Of a stretch of DNA of 64,000 nucleotides, positions 1 through 8,944 are shown one piece after another. The first letter of the stretch is position 1. Each line of letters opens with the position of its first letter. Source of the DNA: G963665975 sp963665975 (lineage in GTDB: Bacteria; Bacteroidota; Rhodothermia; Rhodothermales; Bin80); assembly GCA_963665975.1 (NCBI GenBank), contig OY762508.1, positions 2,046,001 to 2,110,000 on the forward strand. Direction: 5' to 3'. The notes beneath the pieces were generated by a model. That model did no database searches, was not told where the DNA came from, and saw only the letters and a list, made by a program, of their open reading frames with translations. Position numbers and translations under genes: made by a program.

Positions 1-229
1 TACTACTCTTTTATATATAAAATGAAACTAGCAATTATAGAAGACTTGGAGATGTGCACAATTGACACTTTTGGCCGAACGAAGGGCTTATCAGACGTCA
101 GACTCGACCCGGAGATTTGTGGAGGACACCTGCCGGGACGGACAAGAATAATTCAGGGTAGAGCTATACGATTCGGTAGTTGTTCGTACCTTAAGCCATG
201 ATGTCACGACCATACGGCCTTCTATAATA
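1..229. other. Leader region without a gene
   Basis: No convincing coding sequence was found on either strand. The first 60 bases are AT-rich compared with what follows, so a promoter for the stress-protein gene is plausible here, but no element could be fixed with confidence. Confidence 0.4.
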
Positions 230-1072
230 ATGATCAAGCGAATACTCGTTGCCCTTGATGCTGACAGCGACACTCCGGTGGCGATACAGTACGCTGCGGA
301 CATCGCGCAACGTCACGCGGCAGAGATTACCGGACTTGCGCTAATCGACATGGTCAGCATCGGGGCCAGTTCCGTGGGTGGAGGCATCGGAAGTATGTAC
401 CTGCAGGAAAAGGTGCGTGTAACCCTGACCTCGGAGGCGCGTGATGTGGCAAACAGGCTTGCAGCGAGTTTTCGGGAGGCATTGGAGCAGGCGCATGTGC
501 CTGGGCACGCCCAGGTCGAAGACGGTGCGCCAATAGAGCGCATTGTGGAGGATCTGAATTACCATGATTTGCTAGTTATTGGGAAGGTCCCCCACTTCTT
601 CTATAGTCATCCCGAGCAGGCGACGATGACGCTCGAGGAAGTGATCGGACGCGTCGTCGGTCCTACGCTAGTCGCTCCGGAGGTACACCGTCCTGTCCAG
701 CGTGTACTGGTCGCCTATGATGAGAGTCCGGCGTCCTCGCGTGCGCTGCGCCGTTTCCTGAACCTGCGCCCCTTTGGGACGGAGGTTGCAGTCGAAATTT
801 TGAACGTGCATGGCAAGGGAGAGCGGAGCCAGTCACGACTCGCTTTGCAAAGGGCTCAGGCGTTCATGCGGGTTCATGGGTTCGAAGCAGGCATTGTCAG
901 CGTGCAGAGCGCAGACCCGAACAAGGAGATCATGGAATATGTGGAGCGATCCAGCACGGACCTTTTGGTGGCGGGTGCACACGTCGTGTCACCGCTGGTG
1001 AAACTTACCTCCGGTTCAACGACAGCTTCGTTCCTACAGATTGTGCCGGTGCCCCTCTGGCTTGATAACTGA
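230..1072 (+). CDS. Universal stress protein, two UspA domains
   Basis: The 280-residue product has two tandem UspA-type domains, roughly residues 1-135 and 150-280. Each begins with a hydrophobic beta strand followed by an Asp/Glu (ILVALDAD near residue 5; VLVAYDES near 160). The second domain ends with a G-x(9)-GS-type nucleotide-binding loop (AGAHVVSPLVKLTSGST) and a short final strand. The first lacks a clean copy of that loop, so only the second half may bind ATP. UspA proteins are cytoplasmic and usually respond to stress or energy state; the exact role cannot be read from sequence. The gene stands alone, 63 bp before nusB. Confidence 0.88.
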   Translation: MIKRILVALDADSDTPVAIQYAADIAQRHAAEITGLALIDMVSIGASSVGGGIGSMYLQEKVRVTLTSEARDVANRLAASFREALEQAHVPGHAQVEDGAPIERIVEDLNYHDLLVIGKVPHFFYSHPEQATMTLEEVIGRVVGPTLVAPEVHRPVQRVLVAYDESPASSRALRRFLNLRPFGTEVAVEILNVHGKGERSQSRLALQRAQAFMRVHGFEAGIVSVQSADPNKEIMEYVERSSTDLLVAGAHVVSPLVKLTSGSTTASFLQIVPVPLWLDN

Positions 1073-1135
1073 TTCCGGTGTGCATATCGGGACTCGTAAC
1101 CGTTTGGCCGGAGTATTCGAAGCGATGAGGGAAGC

Positions 1136-1597
1136 ATGATAACGAGGCGGAAGATTCGCGAGTGTGTATTGCAGGCCGTTTACGCATTCGAATTGGGAGG
1201 CGGCGACGCGGAGCACATCATAGAAACCATCATTGCGCCTGGTCTCCGGCAGGACGCTGCAGCCCTGGCATTCGCCCGACGTCTGTTTCTGCAGTCACTG
1301 ATCATTTCCGAAGATGCGGATCGTATCATCGCAGAGCACGCCGAACACTGGGATCTTTCGCGTATTGCACTGCTCGACCGGCTGGTGCTGCGCATGGCAC
1401 TGTGCGAATTTCTCTGCTTTGAAGATATCCCACCGAAAGTGACCATCAACGAAGCCATCGAAATGGGCAAGCAATACAGTACCGGCGGTAGCGGTAAGTT
1501 TATTAACGGAATTCTGGATGCAGCCCTGGCGCAGCTACGGGAGCGCGGCATGCTCAGGAAATCCGGACGCGGACTGATTGGGATGACCACCGAGTGA
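1136..1597 (+). CDS. nusB: Transcription antitermination factor NusB
   Basis: This 153-residue protein has the all-helical NusB fold: an N-terminal RRKIRECVLQAVYAFE helix with the conserved arginines that contact boxA RNA, and the C-terminal signature VTINEAIEMGKQYSTGGSGKFINGILDA (residues about 101-130, quoted in part). NusB with NusE (S10) binds boxA of rRNA leaders and prevents premature termination. The ATG at 1136 is preceded by GAGGGAAGC, a fair ribosome-binding site. It is followed after only 6 bp by the phosphatase gene, so the two are probably co-transcribed. Confidence 0.93.
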   Translation: MITRRKIRECVLQAVYAFELGGGDAEHIIETIIAPGLRQDAAALAFARRLFLQSLIISEDADRIIAEHAEHWDLSRIALLDRLVLRMALCEFLCFEDIPPKVTINEAIEMGKQYSTGGSGKFINGILDAALAQLRERGMLRKSGRGLIGMTTE

Positions 1598-1603
1598 TGT
1601 TAT

Positions 1604-2254
1604 ATGGGACTGATTGCGATCGGAGATATTCACGGCTGCGCAAAAACACTGGACAACTTATTGCAAGTACTGGCCCCCGCCCCGAATGATCACCTTGTGT
1701 TCGTCGGAGACTACGCGGATCGCGGGCCAGACACAAGAGGGGTTGTGAATCGTTGCCTGACCCTGGCGCGCACGAGGCGGTGTACGTTTCTGCGGGGCAA
1801 CCATGAGCACTATGTGCTGGAGTATCTCGCGGGTCGCCCCGTCTCGGGCTGGGATAGGTTTGGCGGACTACCCACGCTGGCGAGCTATGCCGACCGCACG
1901 GGAACGGTGGACATTCCAACCGCACATGTGCGGTTCTTCGAGGAAACGGAGCTGTATCTGGACGAACAGGCCTTTTTCTTTGTGCACGCGGGACTGTTGC
2001 CTGAGCGCTCTGTCGCGGAAAATATGGAGCTGGGCGACGAAGAGATCTTTCTGTTTACTCGCAAGCACCTCCGCGTTCCGCCGGAGGCACGTCAGTGGGA
2101 AAAAACAGTCGTGTGCGGCCACACGCCAGTTCCGGAAGTGATCAACGAGGAAACGCTGATCTGTATCGATACAGGCTGCGTGTGGTCCGGCCGCCTATCA
2201 GCCATTCGCCTGCCCGAACGGGACATCGTGTCGGTTCCGAATGTCGATCGGTAA
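1604..2254 (+). CDS. PPP-type metallophosphatase (Ser/Thr protein phosphatase family)
   Basis: The 216-residue product carries the full dinuclear metal signature: GDIHGC at residues 7-12, GDYADRG at 35-41, GNHE at 65-68, FVHAG near 126 and VCGHTPV near 170. This matches the small bacterial phosphatases related to bacteriophage lambda phosphatase and ApaH-like enzymes. The substrate (phosphoprotein or dinucleotide polyphosphate) cannot be decided. The start lies 6 bp after nusB. The last 130 bp of the gene belong to a 246-bp segment that recurs in decayed form about 5 kb downstream (see repeats). Confidence 0.87.
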   Translation: MGLIAIGDIHGCAKTLDNLLQVLAPAPNDHLVFVGDYADRGPDTRGVVNRCLTLARTRRCTFLRGNHEHYVLEYLAGRPVSGWDRFGGLPTLASYADRTGTVDIPTAHVRFFEETELYLDEQAFFFVHAGLLPERSVAENMELGDEEIFLFTRKHLRVPPEARQWEKTVVCGHTPVPEVINEETLICIDTGCVWSGRLSAIRLPERDIVSVPNVDR

Positions 2255-2369
2255 GATCGCGTCACATGTCTACGCGGAGACCGAACCGGAGCGAGGGCTT
2301 GATGGGACCGAGTTCCATGAAAGCGGTCTGACGCCGAAGAAAGCGAGTACAGAACCAGACGTACGGATC
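2124..2369. repeat. Direct repeat copy R1 (246 bp)
   Basis: By hand alignment this segment matches 7154-7399 at a constant offset of 5030 bp with no gaps and about 24 mismatches (about 90% identity). It covers the 3' end of the phosphatase gene and the 3' end of a small gene on the opposite strand. Similarity stops abruptly at both edges, next to the DUF1501 stop codon on the right. Together with R2 it brackets the DUF1501/cytochrome cassette. Confidence 0.9.
2262..2369 (-). pseudogene. 3' remnant of the outer-membrane-like gene at 7292-7804
   Basis: The reverse strand encodes the last 35 residues of the 170-residue protein found downstream (DPYVWFCTRFLRRQ... ending FGLRVDM and TGA), with a few substitutions. 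There is no start and no upstream portion: the sequence switches directly into the DUF1501 stop region. It is a stranded gene end left by the event that created the direct repeat. Confidence 0.8.
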
Positions 2370-2373
2370 GAGG

Positions 2374-3825
2374 CTAAGTCAGAATCGCCTCTATTACGTC
2401 TCCTTTGACATCCGTAAGTCGAATGTCACGTCCGCTAAACCGGAACGTGAGCTGATTGTGATCCATGCCCAATAGATAGAGCATCGTGGCATGCAGGTCG
2501 TGAATTGTCGTAATGCTCTCAACCGCCCGGTATCCGTATTCATCGGTTGCTCCATAGACTGTGCCGCCGCGGATTCCTGCTCCTGCCAGCCAGATGCTAA
2601 ATGCCGACGGATTGTGATCGCGGCCGTCCACACCCTGGGCAAAAGGCGTGCGACCAAATTCGCCGGCCCAGATTACCAGAGTTTCTTCTAATAGTCCTCG
2701 TGCCTTTAGATCTCTAAGCAGGCCAGCGATTGGCTGGTCCACAGCCCGGGCATTGCGTTCATGCCCCTCTTTAAGGTTTGCGTGCTGATCCCATCGCGGG
2801 GTGTCTACGCGCGGACATGTAAGCTCGATAAATCGTACGCCCCGCTCGACGAGCCGCCTCGCTAATAGGCACTGGGCGCCGTAGCTGCGCGTGTGCGGGT
2901 CCGACGAATCCATGCCGTAAAGCCTTTTTGTGGCTTCCGTTTCACCGGCAAAATCCGTCAATTCGGGAACGGACGCCTGCATGCGGAAGGCCAACTCGTA
3001 GTTGGCGATCGTGGATTCGACCTCTTCGACGTGGCCCATTCGTCCGAGTAGACGCTCGTCTGCCCGCCTCATGAGCGACATCTTGTGTTGCTGGATATCG
3101 GTAGAATCTTCCAGCGGCGCGATGTTGGCAAGTGGCTGGTCACCAGTCCGGAATATCGACGCCTGATATGAAGCAGGGAGAAATCCGCTATTGAAATTGT
3201 CCAGACCACCCGAAGGGATCAGCCCGCCATCGAGTACCACGTATCCCGGCAGATTCTGGTTCTCGCTCCCCAGTCCGTAGGTTACCCATGCCCCCATGGA
3301 GGGCCTGCCCTGGATACCAACACCCGTATGCAGGAAATAGTTGGCATTGGTATGCTCGGGGAAATCGGCGACCATGGACCGGACAATCGCGAGATCGTCG
3401 GCACAGGCACCCACATGAGGGAAAAGATCGCTCACTTCTATGCCGGACTCGCCATAGCGCCGAAAATCCCAGGGGCTCTGCATAATGGTACCGACGTCGT
3501 CGAATTGCGTGGCATCGACCGTGAACTTGTCGTGCGGGTCTTGTCCGTGCTCTCTTGTCAGACGGGGCTTGGGATCGAAACTGTCCACTTGGGAGACGCC
3601 GCCGTCCATATAAAGGAATATGACACTTCGCGCCTTCGGCACCCGGTGCGGTACCTGCGGCAACAGTGGACCGGAATCCGAGGATGAGGACAACTGCCCA
3701 AGCATGCGGCCAAACGGAGCCGTGCCCATCAGGCCCATAAGCGCAATACCCCCAAAGCCGTTGCGGCAGAGTGAGAGCATATCGCGCCGGGTCATCCGGC
3801 AACACAGATGATGGGACGCCGACAT
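2374..3825 (-). CDS. DUF1501 family Tat-exported protein (sulfatase-like fold)
   Basis: The protein belongs to the DUF1501 family, whose alkaline-phosphatase/sulfatase-like fold is inferred from family knowledge. Visible family marks are MDGGVSQVDSFDPKP near the N-terminus, WAGEFGRTPFAQG and DGRDHNPSAFSIWLAGAG in the C-terminal third, and a twin-arginine signal (MTRRDMLSL followed by a hydrophobic stretch), so export is by Tat. I chose the ATG at 3825, which overlaps the stop of the upstream cytochrome gene in the arrangement TGATG; a longer reading frame starts at 3870. These proteins nearly always occur next to DUF1549/DUF1553 cytochromes, as here. The function is unknown. Confidence 0.86.
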   Translation of the reverse strand: MSASHHLCCRMTRRDMLSLCRNGFGGIALMGLMGTAPFGRMLGQLSSSSDSGPLLPQVPHRVPKARSVIFLYMDGGVSQVDSFDPKPRLTREHGQDPHDKFTVDATQFDDVGTIMQSPWDFRRYGESGIEVSDLFPHVGACADDLAIVRSMVADFPEHTNANYFLHTGVGIQGRPSMGAWVTYGLGSENQNLPGYVVLDGGLIPSGGLDNFNSGFLPASYQASIFRTGDQPLANIAPLEDSTDIQQHKMSLMRRADERLLGRMGHVEEVESTIANYELAFRMQASVPELTDFAGETEATKRLYGMDSSDPHTRSYGAQCLLARRLVERGVRFIELTCPRVDTPRWDQHANLKEGHERNARAVDQPIAGLLRDLKARGLLEETLVIWAGEFGRTPFAQGVDGRDHNPSAFSIWLAGAGIRGGTVYGATDEYGYRAVESITTIHDLHATMLYLLGMDHNQLTFRFSGRDIRLTDVKGDVIEAILT

Positions 3826-6800
3826 CAGAACAGGTACAGGAATTCCTTGTGATTGAAAACCACGTGGCAATAGGCAGCCCAGAGGTCCACATCATCCAGC
3901 ATAGCAGCCGAATCAAGCACTCGCCGCCGGGCCTCTGTCTCCAGGAAAGCTAATCCGTCCGCAATATCCTCGGGGGATGCCGACCGGGAAAGCGCTTTCC
4001 TATAAATGTACCGGATTCTACCCCCGATATCCAGATCGTGCAGGGTTACGACTGCGTCCGCCCAGACCCTTGCCTGTTCCGCTACAAACGGATCGTTCAG
4101 CATGGTCAAGGACTGCGCCGGAACGTTAGTCGTATTGCGCGCGCCAAAGGTCGAAAACGGAATCGGCCGGTCAAAGGCGAGCATCATCGGGGAGACGAAG
4201 TTGCGCCGCACCTCCAGATAGACCGTGCGACGTCCGGCTCCATCAAGCGGGCCCGATTCTTCAGGACGACCGGGACCATTCATGAACTCGGTCAGATGAG
4301 TTGGCACCGCTTCCCCGTACATGGTCGTATCAAGGCGTCCGGAAATGGCCAGAATAGCATCGCGGATGGCCTCGGCATCGAGGCGACGAACAGGATAATG
4401 GCCGAGCAGCAGATTCTCGGGATCACGTTCACGAGCCTGTGGGGACGACTGCGTCGATCGGCGGAATGTCTCCGATAGCAGCATTTCGCGAAGCATGGCT
4501 TTGATTGACCAGCCCTGCTCAACGAATCTCAACGCGAGATAGTCAAGCAATTGCGGGTGCGTAGGTAGGGAGCCCTGTGCACCAAAATTGTCTACGGTCT
4601 TTACGATGCCGCGCCCAAAAACATGATGCCAGAGGCGATTCACCATTACCCTGGCAGTCAGCGGATTCGAAGGGTTTACAATTGCGCGTGCCATCTCCAG
4701 CCGCCCGTTTGCCGATTTGCTAAACGGCGGGGCATGGTCCGAAACGGCAGACAGAAATCGATGCGGGATGGGCTGATCTCCCAATGTCTGGTGGTTTCCC
4801 CGTATAAAGATCGGGCTCTCAATAGCATCCCCCGCAGTCACGGCCATGATGTACGGAATATCGCCGATATGAGCCTTGTGACGTTTGATCAATCCAAGCG
4901 TCGGGCCTATGTCCAGTTTTGGTAGGACATCACTATGCAGGGCACGATTTATGGTGGCCAACAGCGGCACCGAAGCATGGCCTCCCACCCAGGCGTCCAC
5001 AGCCTGTTCGATACTTTGCGTTGTCGAATTCAGTGTACCCGGCGACCCGGACAACTCTGGAGCGGAACCGTCAAAGGCAAGAGCATAGGCCACTTCCACA
5101 TAGGAGGAATCGTCCCGCAGGATTCGGTGGATGTCCGTAATGTGTTGTTGGAGCTTGAAAGACCCAACCATCAGTTCGATGTACGCCTTGCGACCTTTCC
5201 ACAAGTTCACGCCGAAGCGGTAAGTGGTAAGCCTGGAGTTTTCCACCTTCTCCTGGATGGCTTGGAAGATGGGAGGGTTTATTAGCTGGAAGTTGTCCAC
5301 GATGATCCGGATTACGGACCCGTGACCGGCGGCCACTACGTGGATACTGTCCATGTCCAGGGTAAAGGTGGGAGAGCGGAGGGCTCCGGGTATGCCTGAA
5401 GCCAGGTACCGACTCGAGGCCATGCCAACGGCAAGGCTGTCAATTCTGCCGCCGCTCGAAACGACAAAGTGCTGCTCCGATCTGGGTTCGAAACCGGGAC
5501 CATGAGGAATCCACCCGTCATAGGAGCCATTGCGAAAATCTCCAATCATCCGCCAGTTATGCGTCGAGTCCACTCGCGACAAAGATCCCAATCGGCTGAC
5601 AGACGAGGCAGAATGAGTTACCGGTACAACGGCCGCTTTATCAGAATCCAAGCCAGTTTGCGCCGCAGCCACGCCGCCACCCAGTGACTGTTTCCATTTG
5701 GCGCCGACGGAACGACGAAGCATCGCTCTTGCAGACCGAATCGAATCAAGCCATGCCTGTTGGTGGGACGAAAGCAAGGGCGTGTATGCAAAACGCATGC
5801 TCTCGAAAATTCCGTACAAAGCGTAGTAGTCCGAGGTTGGCACTGGATCGAATTTGTGATCATGACAGCGTGCGCAGGCCACCGTCAATCCCTGGAAAGT
5901 CTTGGAAGTCACATCAATGACATTGTCAATGCGGTCAGCTTCGTCCAGACGTGTGTCTACCGGGCTGTGTTTTCCTTCACCCAAGGCCAGGTAGCTCGTA
6001 GCGATGACCGATTCATTGTAGCCTTCCTCGGGATGTAGTCGAGGCCGTTCCAGAAGATCTCCCGCTAGATGTTCGATAACGAACTGGTCGTATGGCAAAT
6101 CGGCGTTGAAGGCCCGGATCAAATAGTCCCGATATCGCCATGCTCCTTCAATAGTGAAGTCGAATTCGTGACCCTTTGACTCCGCATAACGGACTAAATC
6201 CATCCAATGGCGGGACCAACGCTCACCGAAGCGAGGCGACGTCAATAGACGATCAAGAAGCTTTTCGTATGCGGTCGCGGACGAGTCCTTGACGAATCCC
6301 GTGAGTAGCGGTAGTGAAGGCGGAAGTCCGGTGAGTACGAATGAAGCACGCCGGGCAAGGGCTTCCTTTTTCGCTGGTGGTGCTGCAGCAATCCCATTCG
6401 CTGCGAGGTGCTCATTGACAAAATGATCGATCGAGCCTTCTTTGCCAGAAGCCAAGATTGGGCGAATCAACGCCCACGGAGGCTTGTATTCCGCACCTTG
6501 GTTAATCCATCGGGAGATTAGCGCGATCTCTCGAGCCGTCAGACGGTGATTGGTCTCCGCTGGCGGCATGCGCTCGTCGGCATTTTCGGCCGTTACCCTC
6601 CTTATGACTTTGCTCCGCCCCGCCCTTCCGGGTACGATGGCTCGGCCTCCCGCTTCGCGCCTTGCCGTTGCTGTTTCACGCAGGTCTAAGCGCAAATCGG
6701 CCTCGCGCGTGCTGGAATCCGGACCGTGGCACACAAAACATGAATTTGACAAAATCGGGCGAATGTGAAAATTATAGTCGACCCGATCTGGCAAATCAAC

Positions 6801-6902
6801 GGTTGCGTCGGCCGCCGAGCATGCCGAAAAAACAGCGGGCACGATGACCCAGGCCCCCAGCAAGGCTATCCGACAAAGAACATATGGACCAGGCAACTGC
6901 AT
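3825..6902 (-). CDS. Planctomycete-type cytochrome c / DUF1549 / DUF1553 lipoprotein
   Basis: This large secreted protein (about 1,025 residues from the chosen start) has the order seen in PSCyt1-PSD1 proteins. After a lipoprotein signal ending in FSAC comes a c-type heme-like motif CFVCHG within a domain starting near VDYNFHIRPILSNS, with DERMPP as likely distal Met ligand. A DUF1549 domain follows (FGERWSRHWMDLVRYAES; CARCHDHKFDP, a second CxxCH). A middle carbohydrate-binding-like beta region and a C-terminal DUF1553 domain (NPLTARVMVNRLWHHVFGRG; end NHKEFLYLF) complete it. The frame extends to 6989, but the ATG at 6902 places the signal peptide correctly. The pair is common in Planctomycetes and scattered in other marine bacteria. 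Confidence 0.85.
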   Translation of the reverse strand: MQLPGPYVLCRIALLGAWVIVPAVFSACSAADATVDLPDRVDYNFHIRPILSNSCFVCHGPDSSTREADLRLDLRETATARREAGGRAIVPGRAGRSKVIRRVTAENADERMPPAETNHRLTAREIALISRWINQGAEYKPPWALIRPILASGKEGSIDHFVNEHLAANGIAAAPPAKKEALARRASFVLTGLPPSLPLLTGFVKDSSATAYEKLLDRLLTSPRFGERWSRHWMDLVRYAESKGHEFDFTIEGAWRYRDYLIRAFNADLPYDQFVIEHLAGDLLERPRLHPEEGYNESVIATSYLALGEGKHSPVDTRLDEADRIDNVIDVTSKTFQGLTVACARCHDHKFDPVPTSDYYALYGIFESMRFAYTPLLSSHQQAWLDSIRSARAMLRRSVGAKWKQSLGGGVAAAQTGLDSDKAAVVPVTHSASSVSRLGSLSRVDSTHNWRMIGDFRNGSYDGWIPHGPGFEPRSEQHFVVSSGGRIDSLAVGMASSRYLASGIPGALRSPTFTLDMDSIHVVAAGHGSVIRIIVDNFQLINPPIFQAIQEKVENSRLTTYRFGVNLWKGRKAYIELMVGSFKLQQHITDIHRILRDDSSYVEVAYALAFDGSAPELSGSPGTLNSTTQSIEQAVDAWVGGHASVPLLATINRALHSDVLPKLDIGPTLGLIKRHKAHIGDIPYIMAVTAGDAIESPIFIRGNHQTLGDQPIPHRFLSAVSDHAPPFSKSANGRLEMARAIVNPSNPLTARVMVNRLWHHVFGRGIVKTVDNFGAQGSLPTHPQLLDYLALRFVEQGWSIKAMLREMLLSETFRRSTQSSPQARERDPENLLLGHYPVRRLDAEAIRDAILAISGRLDTTMYGEAVPTHLTEFMNGPGRPEESGPLDGAGRRTVYLEVRRNFVSPMMLAFDRPIPFSTFGARNTTNVPAQSLTMLNDPFVAEQARVWADAVVTLHDLDIGGRIRYIYRKALSRSASPEDIADGLAFLETEARRRVLDSAAMLDDVDLWAAYCHVVFNHKEFLYLF

Positions 6903-7153
6903 AAGCCCGAATCGTAATAGTGCATATACTCCAATCCGTGAAGAAGTGGATTGTTCTTGGAACCGGTTCTCATTGCTGAGTTGGCACACGACATGTCGAC
7001 TCGCCGGGTCCGATCGTCGCGTCCAAAAACAGGTAAGATGAGCATCCGTGTCGCAGAATTAATGGGGCGCCATTCGGATGCTGCTGGTAGTGCGCAGCCG
7101 TCCGCACACGCTTAAACGCCGGTTAACCCTCCCGCGTGCGATCCGCAAGCTTG
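6903..7153. other. Upstream region of the cytochrome cassette
   Basis: This gene-free stretch lies between the cytochrome start and repeat copy R2. It holds an inverted repeat, GCATCCG at 7042-7048 and CGGATGC at 7075-7081, separated by 26 bp. That could be an operator for the cassette or a remnant of its insertion end. No open reading frame of interest was seen. Confidence 0.45.
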
Positions 7154-7291
7154 CGCCAGTTCCGGAAATCATCAACGTGGAAACGCTGATCTGTATCGAC
7201 ACAGGCTGCGTTTGGTCCGGCCGTCTCTAGGCCATTCGCCTGCCCAAACGGGACCTCGTGCCGGTTCCGAATGTGGAGCGGAAAGATCGCG
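7154..7291 (+). pseudogene. 3' remnant of the PPP phosphatase gene
   Basis: In the phosphatase frame this piece matches the last 43 codons of the gene at 1604-2254 but has an in-frame TAG at 7228-7230. The original TAA stop has become AAA. It has no start and no catalytic motifs, so it is a dead fragment created by the event that duplicated the 246-bp segment. Confidence 0.8.
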
Positions 7292-7399
7292 TCAGATGTC
7301 TACCCAGAGACCGAACCGGAGTGCGGGCTTGATGGGACCGAGTTCCACGAATGCAGTCTGACGCCGAAGAAAGCGAGTACAGAACCGGACGTACGGATC
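7154..7399. repeat. Direct repeat copy R2 (246 bp)
   Basis: This is the second copy of the segment at 2124-2369. It contains a decayed 3' end of the phosphatase gene on the plus strand and the intact 3' end of the 170-residue gene on the minus strand. About 24 differences from R1 are spread over its whole length, with no insertions or deletions. Confidence 0.9.
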
Positions 7400-7804
7400 C
7401 AGGAAAAGGCTGAACTGTCGGTTCTTGTCGCCCCGTGTCGGACGAGCCATGAACAACAGGCTTGGGCCAAAGCGAATGCCCAGATACACGTCATAGGCAT
7501 ACGCGGCATTTCCGATTGCGCGCACGATGCCCAGCGGGCGGAGCGCAGCGCCGAACCCCCCCGAGACCTGTAACGAACTCCGCCTGTCACCCAGGCCCAG
7601 ACGCCCATCCAGATAGAGAACGGCCTCCAGGGCATAGATGGTGCGCGGCCGAACAAGGCCAATCTGAGCCCCCAGCCCGGGCCATCCCGCAGGACCAATC
7701 TGTAACACGCGCGCACTCACCTGGTCCTGAGCCGCAGCCAGTGGACCCAGAAAGGCCGTGGTTACCAGCAGTACCAGCGCGGAACGTTTGGCTGTGCAGG
7801 TCAT
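7292..7804 (-). CDS. Exported small outer-membrane-like protein, unknown function
   Basis: The 170-residue product starts with a classical signal peptide (basic MTCTAKRS, hydrophobic core, cleavage after AAAQ). It continues with alternating hydrophobic strands rich in Gly and aromatics (for example YALEAVLYLDGRLGLGD, YDVYLGIRFGPSLLF, ALRFGLWVDI), which suggests a small beta barrel or a fragment of one. I do not recognise a family. Its start is 42 bp from the divergent ychF start. Its 3' end occurs a second time at 2262-2369. Confidence 0.62.
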   Translation of the reverse strand: MTCTAKRSALVLLVTTAFLGPLAAAQDQVSARVLQIGPAGWPGLGAQIGLVRPRTIYALEAVLYLDGRLGLGDRRSSLQVSGGFGAALRPLGIVRAIGNAAYAYDVYLGIRFGPSLLFMARPTRGDKNRQFSLFLDPYVRFCTRFLRRQTAFVELGPIKPALRFGLWVDI

Positions 7805-7846
7805 TCGCCGCCTCTCGTTTCCATCCGGCGTTGCTACGCCAGACGC

Positions 7847-8944
7847 ATGTCACTTCGTTGTGGAATCATAGGACTTCCCAATGTAGGGAAGTCCACACTG
7901 TTCAATGCCCTGAGTGGAGCGGCTGCGGCTGCAGCCAACTACCCCTTCTGCACGATCGAACCAAACAGGGGAATTGTTCCCGTCCCGGACGATCGCCTGG
8001 ACAGGCTTGCCGAAGTATGCAACTCCCCGGAAGCGATCCCCACCACGATAGAATTTGTGGATATCGCCGGCCTCGTCGCCGGCGCCTCAAAAGGGGAAGG
8101 CCTCGGTAATACGTTCCTCGGACACATCCGACAGGTGGCAGCGCTGATCCATGTCGTGCGCTGCTTCGATGATGAGCGTGTTACGCACGTCGAGGGCGAT
8201 GTCGATCCGCGGCGCGACATCGAGATCATAGAAACGGAGCTATTGCTCAAGGATCTCGAGACCGTCGAGCGAAGCTTGCAAAAAGCGGCGAAACATGCGA
8301 AGGGAGGAGACAAAAACGCGCAAGCGCAGGGAGCCTTCTGCGAACGGTTGGCCGTGCATCTGGGAAAAGGGGAGGCCGCACGCCTGTTCACACCGCAAAA
8401 TGAGGAAGAAAGCGCCTGGATGCGGGCGCTGTTTCTGCTGACATCCTCGCCAGTCCTCTTTGCCGCCAATGTGAACGAAGCGGACCTGCCCCACGGTAAT
8501 CGCCATGTTGCGACGATTCGCGAAATCGCCGCGACCAGAGCGGCGCGCGTGGTTGTCGTTTGTGCAGACTTTGAAGCCCAACTGATTGATCTGAGCGCCC
8601 AGGACCGCATGGAGTTTTTGCGGCTCGCGGGCCTTGCGCGGCCCGGCCTCGAACGGTTGATTCGCGCTGCTTATGATCTCTTGGGACTCGTCACATTCTT
8701 TACGCACGGACCGAAGGAGTCGCGCGCCTGGACCATCAAGCAAGGCACCAATGTGCGAGAGGCTGCGGGCAAGATTCATAGCGACTTTGCGCGCGGATTT
8801 ATCCGTGCGGAGACCATCACGATAGACGAATTGATACGCCGGGGCTCCGAAACTGCGGCCCGCGAGGCCGGAGTTATGCGGGCGGAAGGCAAGGAATACG
8901 TCGTACGGGACGGAGACGTGATCCTATTCCGATTCAATGTCTGA
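7847..8944 (+). CDS. ychF: Redox-regulated ATPase YchF (Obg-like)
   Basis: The 365-residue protein has the OBG-type G domain with GLPNVGKSTLFNAL (G1, residues 8-21), DIAGLVAGA (G3) and a coiled-coil insertion. A C-terminal TGS domain ends in the typical YVVRDGDVILFRFNV. YchF/OLA1 proteins are ribosome-associated and hydrolyse ATP rather than GTP; they affect oxidative-stress responses and translation. Length and both ends match the family, so the gene is complete. The last codons overlap the possible start of the next reading frame by 8 bp. Confidence 0.95.
   Translation: MSLRCGIIGLPNVGKSTLFNALSGAAAAAANYPFCTIEPNRGIVPVPDDRLDRLAEVCNSPEAIPTTIEFVDIAGLVAGASKGEGLGNTFLGHIRQVAALIHVVRCFDDERVTHVEGDVDPRRDIEIIETELLLKDLETVERSLQKAAKHAKGGDKNAQAQGAFCERLAVHLGKGEAARLFTPQNEEESAWMRALFLLTSSPVLFAANVNEADLPHGNRHVATIREIAATRAARVVVVCADFEAQLIDLSAQDRMEFLRLAGLARPGLERLIRAAYDLLGLVTFFTHGPKESRAWTIKQGTNVREAAGKIHSDFARGFIRAETITIDELIRRGSETAAREAGVMRAEGKEYVVRDGDVILFRFNV

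Noticed and set aside
2124..7399. Insertion sequence or transposon explaining the direct repeat
   Set aside because: No transposase, integrase or terminal inverted repeats were seen; 246 bp is far too long for a target-site duplication.
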